Made by a program: the position numbers and the translations under genes
The notes under the pieces: model-generated
Seen by the model: only the letters and a program-made list of their open reading frames with translations
Told to the model about the DNA's origin: nothing
Database searches by the model: none
Shown: positions 24,535-33,724 of the stretch, one piece after another
Position numbering within the stretch: the first letter of the stretch is position 1
Layout of the letters: each line of letters begins with the position of its first letter
Source: Halorussus salinus
GTDB lineage: Archaea; Halobacteriota; Halobacteria; Halobacteriales; Haladaptataceae
Direction: 5' to 3'
DNA length: 64,000 nt
NCBI RefSeq assembly: GCF_004765815.2
Contig: NZ_ML974127.1
Span: 1,342,927-1,406,926, forward strand

Positions 24535-26088
24535 CTACATTGGGTTCGGGTCGCTACTTGTCTGGTTCCACGCGTGATACGCATCAATGAGTTGCCCGCG
24601 TTTCGCGGCATCGTCTGGACAAATCGTGTACGTATTCATCTCTTCGAAGATTTGGCGCGAGTCCACGTAGCTGTACTGATCGTTAGATACCATGATGACC
24701 CCCGCCGCGGCAGCTTGGGGCGACGCGAAGGATGTCCCACAGAGATGACTGCCGCTAGCATCGGTTGCGGTGTGGTATGCACCGTAGACAGTCGGAGCAG
24801 ATCCGCTGTTGGCGTAGTAATCACAGTACGAACACTGCGTGTAGTCGAAGTTCGGCGCATAGTCAGACGCACTATCTCGACTGTAATCGTTGCCACTACA
24901 CGAACCTTGGTCAATGCCACCTACACCGATTGTCAGCCAAGAGCCACCAGGAATGTCGACTTTGTTTTCGTATCCGTCGTTACCAGCCGTAGCGAACGGA
25001 AGGTATCCGGCGTTCGTATACGCATCGTGTTCTGCGCAGATTTTCTGAGGGCAGTAGTCCGTACTTCCGGTACTGTCACCGAGATATAGAGCAAGAGAGT
25101 TATTTATAACTTCGATGTCGTTTTTTAGCGCATATTCGGTGGCCTGTTTGACATTAGCGATCCGGTCATCGTTGCTCGACTCGTTTGCACGAAGGGGAAC
25201 AAAGAGATTACTGTGACCTTTATTGGTCCCCAGCATGTACGCGATGGTGTCCGCGACGTGAGTTCCGTGGGAGTACTCGTCTTCGTTCCAAGTTCCGCTC
25301 CCCGTAAAGTCCTTAGCAAGATTTTCGTCTATCCCGATATCTGCAGCGTAGCTACTCTCATAGCACGACTTGCTACCGTCGTACCCTGTGTCAATGACCC
25401 CGACTCTGACGTTCGAATCTACTGTGTAATCGCTGTCCACAGTGTCAAACGAGAAGTAACTCGTTGACCGTAGTGAATCAACTCCAATTCCGCTATTGCA
25501 ATCGCTATCTCCACAACCATTGACCCTTGTCCTCCCTTCAATGTTGATAGAGAGTACGAACTCAGCGGCTGCGATTCGGGGTAAGTCACGCCGAGCGACG
25601 TTACGAAGGACGACATCTGTCGAACTAAATTCCGGTACGTACCCGATGTCTCCGTACTCTCCGAGAGTAGCTAATTCGTTGCTCGTCGGTTTCCATCCAT
25701 TAACTGTTCTTCCGTACCTATTAGTTTCGACGGTGGTCGCCTCGCCAATCGTCGTAACCACGAGATCGAATTCCTTTTTCCCCGGATTGCGTCTGAGTTG
25801 TTCTGCTAATGCTCTTTGATAGAAGGCCTTCGAATCCGCGCCGTTGTTGTACTGTTCGACGCGTTTCTGAGTCTTCGGTAACTCCGTTGCATGAGTTATG
25901 TTCACGTCGCTAGTTGGTTGACCGGACGCTGTGGTGTCGCTACCCGCTTTCTTTTCTTTGACGTCTGCAATTGCGGTGACAGTCCCCGGAGCGATGCTGG
26001 CGAGTCCTGCTGAAGTAGCCCATTGCAGGAATCGGCGGCGATTGGCAAGCCCGTCTTTCTGTCGGTGGCTGTCTTTTTTATCAGCCAT
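24535..26088 (-). CDS. Tat-exported subtilisin-like serine protease, cysteine-rich
   Basis: 517 residues. The Tat signal is NRRRFLQWATSAGLASIAPG. A propeptide-like region of about 170 residues follows, then an S8 domain with D233 (GVIDTGYDG), H274 (SHGTHVAD), N370 (TAGNDG) and S453 (LCGTSFASPQ). The mature part has ten cysteines, an even number and high for a haloarchaeal protein, so disulfides are likely. Composition is less GC-rich than in core genes, and both flanks are AT-rich. It differs from classical halolysins in lacking a long C-terminal extension. Confidence 0.92.
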   Translation of the reverse strand: MADKKDSHRQKDGLANRRRFLQWATSAGLASIAPGTVTAIADVKEKKAGSDTTASGQPTSDVNITHATELPKTQKRVEQYNNGADSKAFYQRALAEQLRRNPGKKEFDLVVTTIGEATTVETNRYGRTVNGWKPTSNELATLGEYGDIGYVPEFSSTDVVLRNVARRDLPRIAAAEFVLSINIEGRTRVNGCGDSDCNSGIGVDSLRSTSYFSFDTVDSDYTVDSNVRVGVIDTGYDGSKSCYESSYAADIGIDENLAKDFTGSGTWNEDEYSHGTHVADTIAYMLGTNKGHSNLFVPLRANESSNDDRIANVKQATEYALKNDIEVINNSLALYLGDSTGSTDYCPQKICAEHDAYTNAGYLPFATAGNDGYENKVDIPGGSWLTIGVGGIDQGSCSGNDYSRDSASDYAPNFDYTQCSYCDYYANSGSAPTVYGAYHTATDASGSHLCGTSFASPQAAAAGVIMVSNDQYSYVDSRQIFEEMNTYTICPDDAAKRGQLIDAYHAWNQTSSDPNPM

Positions 26089-26208
26089 ATCTTATACTAT
26101 TTTATAACTAAATTAAATTTTTCTATTAATATAAAATATAACAATCTTAAACAACAGAAATATAACTTAATTCGTTGCACACTATCTTCCAAAATGGATA
26201 GACAACCT

Positions 26209-26224
26209 TTTAGGCATACCTAAA
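26209..26224. promoter_or_regulatory. TTTAGG-N4-CCTAAA palindrome (putative iron/metal box)
   Basis: Perfect six-base arms with spacer cata, ending 17 nt before the start of the GT75-like gene. It sits where a TATA box would be for a leaderless transcript. A near-identical palindrome sits at 27462-27475 before the iron transporter operon. The sequence resembles DtxR/SirR-type metal-regulator sites known from haloarchaea and bacteria. The regulator is not in this window. Confidence 0.55.
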
Positions 26225-26241
26225 CTAATGTCGGATAACGA

Positions 26242-27405
26242 ATGAGCGTGACAGGAGACATCTGCGTCGTCGTCCCGACGATTCGGGAGTACGAGTGCAT
26301 GCGGGCGTACTTCGAGAACGCCCGCGACCACGGCTTCGACTTGGACCGACTCCACGTCCTGCTGGTGACAGAGGACTTCTGTGACACCGACGAGATGCGC
26401 GAGATGCTGGCCGACGAGGGCGTCTCGGGCGAAGTCTTCGACGGGACCCGACGCGAGGAGTGGTACGACGACCACGGTATCGCCGAGTACGACCACCTCG
26501 TCCCCGCGGCGAGCCACGCCGAGACGAGTTTCGGCCTGCTGTACCTCTGGGCCAACGACTTCGACTACGGCTTCTTCATCGACGACGACACCCTGCCCCA
26601 CGACGAGTACGACTTCTTCGGCCGCCACATGCGGAACCTCGACTACGAGGGGGAAATCGAGGCGGTCTCCTCGGACGAACAGTGGGTCAACGTCCTCTAC
26701 CAGAACGTCGAGGAACACGGCCTCTACCCGCGGGGCTACCCCTACGCCGCGATGGACGAGACCGTCGAGACCGACACCGCCGACATCTCGGACGTGGTGG
26801 CCTCCCAAGGCCTTTGGACCAACGTGCCGGACCTCGACGCGGTGCGCATCTTGATGGACGGCGACTTGCAGGGACAGGCCCAGACGCGGACGAGTACGGA
26901 CGACTACGGCGAGGACTTCGTGGCCGCACGGGGCAACTACCTCACGGTCTGCTCGATGAACCTCGCGTTCGAGCGCGAGGTCGTCCCCGCGTTCTACCAG
27001 CTTCCGATGGACGACAACCGCTGGGATGTGGGCCGGTTCGACGACATCTGGTCGGGCGTGTTCCTCAAGCGCGCCTGCGACGTGCTGGGCAAGCGCATCT
27101 ACAACGGCGCGCCGCTCTGTGAACACAACAAGGCCCCGCGTTCGACCTTCGGCGACCTGAACAACGAGGTGCCGGGACTCGAACTCAACGAACACCTCTG
27201 GGAGGTCGTAGACGACACCGCCGCGGACGCCGACTCCTACGCTGGCGTCTTCGAGGAGATGGGAACCGAACTCGCCGAGGGCGACTTCGACCAGTACGAA
27301 AACGGTGCGTTCTTCAACTACGTGGGCGAATACATGCTCGACTGGCTCGCCGCGCTGGACGAACTCCGGTCGCTCGAAACGACTTCGCTCGTAGCGGACG
27401 ACTGA
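26242..27405 (+). CDS. GT75/reversibly glycosylated polypeptide-like protein (alpha-1,4-glucan-protein synthase family)
   Basis: 387 residues with a GT-A-like fold. It begins with the nucleotide-sugar strand ICVVVPTIREYECM. The metal-binding DDD motif is at 114-116 in GYFF-type context (FFIDDDTLPHDEYDFFGRH), and there is a conserved GNYLTVCSMNLAFEREV segment. Plant members are UDP-arabinopyranose mutases; archaeal members are annotated as glucan-protein synthases without proof. It is transcribed towards the iron-transport operon and shares its palindrome, so iron-linked control is plausible though unexplained. Confidence 0.85.
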   Translation: MSVTGDICVVVPTIREYECMRAYFENARDHGFDLDRLHVLLVTEDFCDTDEMREMLADEGVSGEVFDGTRREEWYDDHGIAEYDHLVPAASHAETSFGLLYLWANDFDYGFFIDDDTLPHDEYDFFGRHMRNLDYEGEIEAVSSDEQWVNVLYQNVEEHGLYPRGYPYAAMDETVETDTADISDVVASQGLWTNVPDLDAVRILMDGDLQGQAQTRTSTDDYGEDFVAARGNYLTVCSMNLAFEREVVPAFYQLPMDDNRWDVGRFDDIWSGVFLKRACDVLGKRIYNGAPLCEHNKAPRSTFGDLNNEVPGLELNEHLWEVVDDTAADADSYAGVFEEMGTELAEGDFDQYENGAFFNYVGEYMLDWLAALDELRSLETTSLVADD

Positions 27406-27450
27406 TAGGAGGTCGCTTCAGTGGCGGTCAAACGGCAAGAAAACCAGTAG

Positions 27451-27475
27451 TTATAAGGGTTTTAGGCTGGCCTAA
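27451..27475 (+). promoter_or_regulatory. Promoter with overlapping operator of the iron-transport operon
   Basis: TATA box ttataa at 27451-27456 is followed by the palindrome TTAGGC-TG-GCCTAA at 27462-27475. The start codon is at 27487. An operator between the TATA box and the transcript start should block transcription when occupied, as with DtxR-type repressors under iron-replete conditions. The site matches the palindrome at 26209-26224. Confidence 0.6.
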
Positions 27476-27486
27476 TCTAGATAGAC

Positions 27487-28659
27487 ATGGCTGACAGACG
27501 AACGTCCAACCGGCGCCGTTTTCTGGCGCTGAGCGCGGCTGCTGCGACCGGTCTCGCGGGCTGTTCGGGTAGTTCTGACCAAGACACCCAGACGACCCGA
27601 GCCACGACGACCGGCAACTCGTCGGACGGCGGGTCCGGCATCGAAACGTTCCAAGGCTCCGGGCCGCTCGCCGAGGACCGGCCGGAACTGTCCGGGACGC
27701 GCATGGCGGACCTGCCGGACCTCTCGGGGACGCTCCAAATCTACCTCGGTGGCGGCGAAGGTGGACTCTACCGAGACCTGCTGAACCGGCTCCGCAAGCG
27801 GTACTCGGACTTCAATCCGAAAGTCAGGACCGCCCCGACCTCACAGCTCGCCAACACCATCGTCGAGGAGTCGAGCGGCGGTTCGACTCCGGCCGACGTG
27901 TTCTGGGCCGTCGATGCGGGGTCACTGGGCTACGTCTCCGAGCAGGGAGTCACCGCGGAACTCCCGAGTCGCGTCACCGACCCGGTTCCGAAGACGTTCC
28001 ATCCGAACGACCAGTGGGTCGGCGTCGCCGGGCGCGCTCGCGCCATCCCGTACAACACGAACAAGCTCTCGCGCGAGGATATCCCGAACAAGGTGGCGAA
28101 CTTCACCGAGAGCGACGCGCTCGCCGGGTCGATGGGATGGGCACCGACCTACGGCGCGTTCCAAGCGTTCGTGACCGCGATGCGCATCCTCCGCGGTGAA
28201 CAGGAGACTAAGCAGTGGCTCCGCGGGATGCTCGACCAGAACGTCACCGAGTACCCCGACGAGTTCCTCACCTCGAACGCGGTCGCCGACGGCGAGATCA
28301 GCGCCGGGTTCGCCAACCACTACTACGTCCTGCGGGTGGTCGCCTCCCGACCGGACGCGCCCATCGACCTCGCGTTCACGAAGAACGACGCCGCGTCGCT
28401 CATCAACGTCAGCGGCGCACAGATCATGCAGGACTCCGGCAAGCAGGAACTGGCGGCGAACTTCATCTCCCACCTGCTCACGGTCGAGGCGCAAGAGTTC
28501 TTCGCGACCACGGCGTACGCCTACCCGATGATTCCGGGCGTGCCGCCGGTCGGCGGACTCCCCACCATCGACGAACTCAACCCGCCGGAACTCGACCTCC
28601 AGAAGCTCTCGAACCTCGAACCGACTCTCCGACTGATGCGGGAAGTGGGCGTCCTGTAG
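27487..28659 (+). CDS. Fe3+-type ABC transporter substrate-binding lipoprotein
   Basis: 390 residues. The Tat signal NRRRFLALSAAAATGLAGC has a lipobox Cys at 26, followed by a Thr/Ser-rich linker. The binding domain is of the FbpA/AfuA type: LQIYLGGGEGGLYRDLLNRL, then ADVFWAVDAGSLGYVSEQG, AIPYNTNKL, and a tyrosine pair in FANHYYVLRV that could coordinate ferric iron. First gene of a five-gene operon with permease, ATPase, glycosyltransferase and Nudix genes. Confidence 0.9.
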   Translation: MADRRTSNRRRFLALSAAAATGLAGCSGSSDQDTQTTRATTTGNSSDGGSGIETFQGSGPLAEDRPELSGTRMADLPDLSGTLQIYLGGGEGGLYRDLLNRLRKRYSDFNPKVRTAPTSQLANTIVEESSGGSTPADVFWAVDAGSLGYVSEQGVTAELPSRVTDPVPKTFHPNDQWVGVAGRARAIPYNTNKLSREDIPNKVANFTESDALAGSMGWAPTYGAFQAFVTAMRILRGEQETKQWLRGMLDQNVTEYPDEFLTSNAVADGEISAGFANHYYVLRVVASRPDAPIDLAFTKNDAASLINVSGAQIMQDSGKQELAANFISHLLTVEAQEFFATTAYAYPMIPGVPPVGGLPTIDELNPPELDLQKLSNLEPTLRLMREVGVL

Positions 28660-28660
28660 C

Positions 28661-30313
28661 ATGTCGGTCGCCGAGCGCGTCGAACGGTTCGCCAAGCGAC
28701 ACGGCGTCGGAGCCGCCGAGGAGGGCGAGTCGCTCCCGGTCGGCGTGACCCTGTTGAGCGCGGGCGTCGCTGTCGCGGTCCTCTCGCCCATCCTCTGGAT
28801 TCTCCTCCGGGCGGCCGATGTCGGGGTCGAATCGTCGGTCGCACTCCTCGCCCGGTCGTCGATGGTCGAGATACTGCTCAACAGCGTCGCGCTCGTGACG
28901 ACCGTCACCGTCGCGTGCGTGCTTTTGGGGGTCCCGCTCGCGGTGCTGACCGTCGAGACCGACCTCCCGTTCCGGCGGTTCTGGACGGTCGTCCTCGCGC
29001 TTCCGCTGGTCGTCCCGAGCTACATCGGGGCGTTCGCGTTCGTCTCGGCGTTCGGTCCGCGAGGAGTCCTCGCGGACAGACTCGCGCAGGTCGGTATCGA
29101 ATCGGTCCCCGAAATCTACGGCTTCACCGGGACGGCGCTCGTCCTCACGCTGTACGTCTATCCCTACGTCTTCCTGACGACCCGCGCCGCGCTGTTGTCG
29201 TTCGACGGGACACTCGTGGAGGCGGCCCGCACGCTCAACCACTCCCGGCGCGAGGCGTTCCGGGCCATCACGCTCCCCCAGATTTCCCCCGGTATCGCGG
29301 GTGGCGCGCTGTTGGTCGCTCTCTACACGCTCTCGGACTTCGGTACCCCGTCCATCATGCACTTCGGCGTGTTCACGCAGGCCATCTACGTCGAGTTCAA
29401 CACGTTCGGCCGCGACACCGCGGCACTCCTGTCGCTCGAACTGCTGGCGGTGACGGCCGTCATCGTCGCGCTCGAATCCCGTATCGGCGGACAGGGCCAA
29501 GAGAGCTACGCCGGGGGCGGCAACCGCACTACGCGGACGCCGCTCGGGCCGTGGAAGATACCCGCGCTCCTGTTCTGTGCCGCCGTCGCGACGCTCGCGC
29601 TCGCCGTCCCGCTCGGCGTGCTGTTCATGTGGCTCACGCGGAGCGGGCCGGGGTACGCTGGCGGCGGACTCGCGTTCGAGTGGACCTACGGCTGGAACTC
29701 GGTGTACGTCTCCGCGCTGGCCGCCGCGGTCGCCACACTCGCGGCGATTCCCGTGGGGTATCTGGCGGCGCGCTATCGCTCGACGCTGACCTCGCTGTTC
29801 GACCGGGCGACGTACGTCGGCTACGCGACGCCCGGCATCGTGCTTGGCATCTCGCTGGTCTACTTCGGGTCGTCGTACGGCCCGACGCCGTACCGCATCG
29901 TGCCCCTCCTCGTGTTCGCCTACGTCGTACGGTTCCTCCCGCAAGCGGTCGGGACGACGCGCTCGTCGGTGTTGCAGGTGGACACGAAACTCGTCGAAGC
30001 GGCCCGGACGCTCGGGCGAACGCCCGGCGCGGCGTTCCGTCACGTGACCCTGCCGCTCATCGCTCCCGGCGTCGTCGCGGGCGCGGCGCTCGTGTTCCTG
30101 ACGACGATGAAGGAGCTTCCGGCGACCCTGCTCCTTCGTCCGACAGGTTTTGAAACCCTCGTCACGTACATCTGGAGCGTACAGGACGCAGGCTACTACG
30201 GACGGGCCGCGGTTCCGGCGCTCGTCCTCGTCGGCGTGTCCGCGCTCTCGATGCTGGTCCTGCTCAAACAGGACGGCAGCCTCGTCCGGCAGGAAGGAGA
30301 GAACGATGGCTAG
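28661..30313 (+). CDS. Fe3+-type ABC transporter permease (two fused domains)
   Basis: 550 residues with about twelve transmembrane helices. Two BPD_transp_1 halves each carry an EAA loop: VEAARTLNHSRREAFRAITL in the first and VEAARTLGRTPGAAFRHVTL in the second. This is the FbpB arrangement in which one polypeptide supplies both permease domains. It starts one base after the stop of the binding-protein gene. Its end overlaps the ATPase start by eight bases, so translation is probably coupled. Confidence 0.93.
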   Translation: MSVAERVERFAKRHGVGAAEEGESLPVGVTLLSAGVAVAVLSPILWILLRAADVGVESSVALLARSSMVEILLNSVALVTTVTVACVLLGVPLAVLTVETDLPFRRFWTVVLALPLVVPSYIGAFAFVSAFGPRGVLADRLAQVGIESVPEIYGFTGTALVLTLYVYPYVFLTTRAALLSFDGTLVEAARTLNHSRREAFRAITLPQISPGIAGGALLVALYTLSDFGTPSIMHFGVFTQAIYVEFNTFGRDTAALLSLELLAVTAVIVALESRIGGQGQESYAGGGNRTTRTPLGPWKIPALLFCAAVATLALAVPLGVLFMWLTRSGPGYAGGGLAFEWTYGWNSVYVSALAAAVATLAAIPVGYLAARYRSTLTSLFDRATYVGYATPGIVLGISLVYFGSSYGPTPYRIVPLLVFAYVVRFLPQAVGTTRSSVLQVDTKLVEAARTLGRTPGAAFRHVTLPLIAPGVVAGAALVFLTTMKELPATLLLRPTGFETLVTYIWSVQDAGYYGRAAVPALVLVGVSALSMLVLLKQDGSLVRQEGENDG

Positions 30314-31520
30314 GCGAACTCGACGCGACGACAGCGATACGATGGACGGAACGCACCACCACTCGACGGCGACCGCACCGCCCCGCGAGACCGACGGCGA
30401 GGAGACCGACCACGAGGCCGTCCTCGAACTCGACGGCGTGGTCAAGGAGTACGCCGCCGAGACCGCGGTGGACTCGCTGTCGCTGTCGGTCCGGGAAGGG
30501 GAACTCCTCACGCTCTTGGGTCCCTCGGGCTGTGGCAAGACCACGACCCTCCGGATGATGGCCGGACTCGAACGCCCCGACGACGGCGAGGTCCGTCTCC
30601 GCGGTGATGTCGTCGCCGACGCGTCCGGCTCGGTCGAACCCGAGAACCGCGACGTGGGACTCGTCTTTCAGGACTTCGCGCTCTTTCCCCACCTCACGGT
30701 CTTCGAGAACGTCGCGTTCGGACTCACCGACGCCGACGAGAAGGAGACCGAACGCCGGGTCTCGGAACTACTGAACCTCGTGGATTTGGCTGGCCACCGC
30801 GACGCCACGCCCGACGAGCTTTCGGGCGGCCAGCAACAGCGGGTCGCCCTCGCGCGGTCGCTCGCGCCCGAACCGGAGATTCTACTGTTGGACGAACCCT
30901 TCTCGAATCTCGACGTTCGCCTGCGCGTCGAGATGCGCGAGGAGGTCCGCCAGATTCTCAAGGAGGCGGGGGTCACGGCCGTCTCGGTCACGCACGACCA
31001 AGAGGAGGCCCTCTCTATCTCCGACCGCGTGGCCGTGATGTGCGACGGGGAGGTCGAGCAGGTCGGCCGCCCCGAGAGCGTCTTCGAGCATCCCGAGTCG
31101 CGGTTCGTCGCTTCCTTCCTCGGGCAGGCCGGGTTCCTCTCGGCGTGGTACGAGGAGGGTACGGTCGTCACGCCCATCGGAAACTTCGCGCCACAGCGGC
31201 TCAACGGCCTGACGACCGAGTACGCGGGCACCGACCTCGACGTGCTGGTCCGGCCCGACGACCTCCGGGCGACCGTCGTGGACGAGGGCGAAGCCGACGG
31301 CCACATCGTCCACCGCCAGTACACCGGCCCCTCGTTCGTCTACCGGGTGGAACTCGACAACGGCGACCTCGTCCACTGCCAGCACAACCACGTCAAGGAG
31401 TTGGACATCGGCAAGCCGGTCCGCGTCGAGTTAGACGCCGACCACACGCTGGCGTGGTACCCGCCCGAAGACGGCGACGAGCAGGTCACCGACCGAGTCT
31501 CGTCCGTGCGACCTCGATGA
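30306..31520 (+). CDS. Fe3+-type ABC transporter ATP-binding protein
   Basis: 404 residues. Walker A GPSGCGKTT, Q-loop VFQDFALFPHLTVFENVAFG, signature LSGGQQQRVALARS, Walker B EILLLDEPFSNLD and switch SVTHDQEEAL are all intact. A C-terminal TOBE-like domain follows (VLVRPDDLRATVV). The N-terminal 36 residues are low-complexity with a HHH run, and an internal Met13 is an alternative start. The overlap with the permease supports the longer form. The closing ATGA overlaps the next gene. Confidence 0.93.
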   Translation: MARRTRRDDSDTMDGTHHHSTATAPPRETDGEETDHEAVLELDGVVKEYAAETAVDSLSLSVREGELLTLLGPSGCGKTTTLRMMAGLERPDDGEVRLRGDVVADASGSVEPENRDVGLVFQDFALFPHLTVFENVAFGLTDADEKETERRVSELLNLVDLAGHRDATPDELSGGQQQRVALARSLAPEPEILLLDEPFSNLDVRLRVEMREEVRQILKEAGVTAVSVTHDQEEALSISDRVAVMCDGEVEQVGRPESVFEHPESRFVASFLGQAGFLSAWYEEGTVVTPIGNFAPQRLNGLTTEYAGTDLDVLVRPDDLRATVVDEGEADGHIVHRQYTGPSFVYRVELDNGDLVHCQHNHVKELDIGKPVRVELDADHTLAWYPPEDGDEQVTDRVSSVRPR

Positions 31521-33724
31521 AGCGACGGCGATTCCGCCTCTCGGCGGCCCTGTTAGCGATTCTCGCGGGCGGGGTCGTCCTCCTGACCGCGACCGAACTG
31601 TTTCCGTACCACACGACCAACCACGACGAGGGCGTCTACCTCCAGCAGGCCGCGATGCTGTTGGAGGGCCAGTTCTCGCTGTTCCCGCCGGTCCCCGACT
31701 CGTTCCGGCCGTGGTTCTTCGTCGAGGACGGCGGCCGACTCTACCCCAAGTACGCGCCGGTTCCGGCCGCGATGTTCGCGGTCGGGGAGCTGTTCGGCGG
31801 GTTCCGACTCGCGCTCGCCGGAATCGCGGCCGCGAACGTCGCGCTGACGACCGCGATTGCGGCCGCGGCGTTCGACCGCCGGACCGGTCTCCTCGCGGGG
31901 GCGTTCCTGCTCGCGTCGCCACTCTTCCTGATAGACTCGTCGGTGTTCCTGCCCTACGCGCCGACGACGTTCTGGAACCTGCTGTTCGCGTTCGCGTACC
32001 TCCGGTCGGCCCGGTTCGAGGGCGACTTCGGGGGCGATGGAAGCGCCCGCCGGAGCCACGGCTACGCCCTCCTCGCGGGACTAGCGGTCGGCGCGGCGTT
32101 CTTCGCGCGACCGTACACCGCGGTCCTGTTCGCGGCTCCCTTCATCGTTCACGCGCTCTACTCGCTGTGGGCCGGTCCCTCGGCGACGCGCCTGACGCGC
32201 CTCTCGCTGACCGCGCTCGGCGGGCTAGCGGGCGTCGGGGCCGCCTTGGCCTACAACGCCGCGATGACCGGCTCGCCGACGGAGTTTCCCTACGCCGCGT
32301 TCGCACCCGAGGACGGTCTCGGGTTCGGCCACCGCGAGATTCTGGGCTACGCGCGCGACTACACCTCGGAACTGGCGCTTCGAGCGAACACCGAGGTCGT
32401 CTCGGTGCTGTTCTCCGAGTGGGTCGTCGCCGGGCCGGTCGGGACCCTGCTCGCGGCGGTCGGGGTCGGCGCGTTCCTCCGGCGCGTCGGCCTCCCGCGA
32501 CTCTCGGACTGGTCGGCCGACCTCACCGACGCGCAGGCCACGGCGGCACTCGCGGCGCTGTTCGTCTCGATACTCGCCGGGAACGTCTACTTCTGGGGTA
32601 ACCTGAACATCCTCGGGTCGCTCGCGGACCCCGCCGACGGACTCATCGACACGCTCGGGCCGTACTACCACTTCGACCTCCTACTGCCGACCGCGGCGTT
32701 CGCGGCCCACGGCGCGCTACTCGGGTTCGACCGCGTTCGCGCGCTCGCGGCCGAGCGTACCGGCTCGGCCCGGCGCACCCGAGGAGTCGCCGCGGGCGTC
32801 GCGCTCGTCGGCACAGTGCTTCTCGCGGGGACGACGGTGGGACTCCTCGGGCCGGTCGTCGCCGACCACGCCGAGACGACCGCCGCGTACGACGAGGCCT
32901 ACCAGCCATTCGAGGAGCGTCAACTCGACGAGTCGGTGGTCTTCCTCCCGACGCCGTACGGTGACTGGCTCAACCATCCGTTCCAGCATCTCCGCAACGA
33001 CCCTCGATTCGACGGTGAGCGCGTCTACGCGGTCTCGGACGGTCCCGACGATTTAGCGGTCGTGTCGGCGTTCCCGAATCGGACCTACTACCGGTACGTC
33101 TATCGGGGCGAGTGGACGCCGTTCCTCGGCGAGTCCGTCGAGCCAGCGATTCACCGTGTCCGAGCGGTTCGGGGCGACTCCGTGACGCTGAACGCGACGC
33201 TCGCGGTGCCCGACTACGCCGAGAGCGCGTCGGTGCGCGTCTCGACGGGCGACGACGTGGGCTACTACGCCGTGAACGGGACGCCCGCGAACCTGTCGCT
33301 CCGGCTTCGAGTGGCCGACGGGAGCGCCCGCGTCGCCGGTCCCGGCGTCGCGCCGGTCGGCGAGAACGCGACCGTCCCGGTCGCCAGCGACGAGGAAATC
33401 GTCGTGCAGGTGTTCGTCAGCGAGGCCACCGGCGGGTTCTCCTACCGACTCGAACTCCCGATCCGACGCGCCGACGGCGAGGTCCGCGCGCTGACGCCCT
33501 ACCGCGAGGTCTGTTTCCTCCTCGACAACTGCAACGGCGAGGCGGCCTACGTCGCGGGCGCGGTGCCGGACGGCGTTCGGATGGAGACCTCGCTCCGAGC
33601 AGACGGGTCGGGCGCGGTCGCAGACGGCAACGCGACTGCTCGGAGTTCGCCGGATGGACCGCACGACTCCGACGGTCGAGACACAGCCCGAAAGCCAGTC
33701 CGCGCAGAATCCGTAGACGAATGA
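31517..33724 (+). CDS. PMT/ArnT-like membrane glycosyltransferase (GT39/GT83 type)
   Basis: 735 residues. Signal-anchor-like N-terminus; the catalytic-loop Asp-Glu in TTNHDEGVYLQQ (D37, E38) is typical of lipid-linked-sugar transferases of the PMT/ArnT superfamily. About eleven further helices follow up to residue 450, then an exported C-terminal domain of about 280 residues. The start is the ATG inside the ATGA overlap with the ATPase gene; a longer open frame from 31040 is antisense-type sequence over the ATPase and is rejected. Its presence in an iron operon is unusual. Confidence 0.85.
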   Translation: MKRRRFRLSAALLAILAGGVVLLTATELFPYHTTNHDEGVYLQQAAMLLEGQFSLFPPVPDSFRPWFFVEDGGRLYPKYAPVPAAMFAVGELFGGFRLALAGIAAANVALTTAIAAAAFDRRTGLLAGAFLLASPLFLIDSSVFLPYAPTTFWNLLFAFAYLRSARFEGDFGGDGSARRSHGYALLAGLAVGAAFFARPYTAVLFAAPFIVHALYSLWAGPSATRLTRLSLTALGGLAGVGAALAYNAAMTGSPTEFPYAAFAPEDGLGFGHREILGYARDYTSELALRANTEVVSVLFSEWVVAGPVGTLLAAVGVGAFLRRVGLPRLSDWSADLTDAQATAALAALFVSILAGNVYFWGNLNILGSLADPADGLIDTLGPYYHFDLLLPTAAFAAHGALLGFDRVRALAAERTGSARRTRGVAAGVALVGTVLLAGTTVGLLGPVVADHAETTAAYDEAYQPFEERQLDESVVFLPTPYGDWLNHPFQHLRNDPRFDGERVYAVSDGPDDLAVVSAFPNRTYYRYVYRGEWTPFLGESVEPAIHRVRAVRGDSVTLNATLAVPDYAESASVRVSTGDDVGYYAVNGTPANLSLRLRVADGSARVAGPGVAPVGENATVPVASDEEIVVQVFVSEATGGFSYRLELPIRRADGEVRALTPYREVCFLLDNCNGEAAYVAGAVPDGVRMETSLRADGSGAVADGNATARSSPDGPHDSDGRDTARKPVRAESVDE

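Noticed and set aside
31040-31516. N-terminal extension of the PMT-like transferase frame over the ATPase gene
   Set aside because: It overlaps the ATPase coding region, is Arg-rich and not membrane-like. The ATGA overlap at 31517 gives a normal signal-anchor start.
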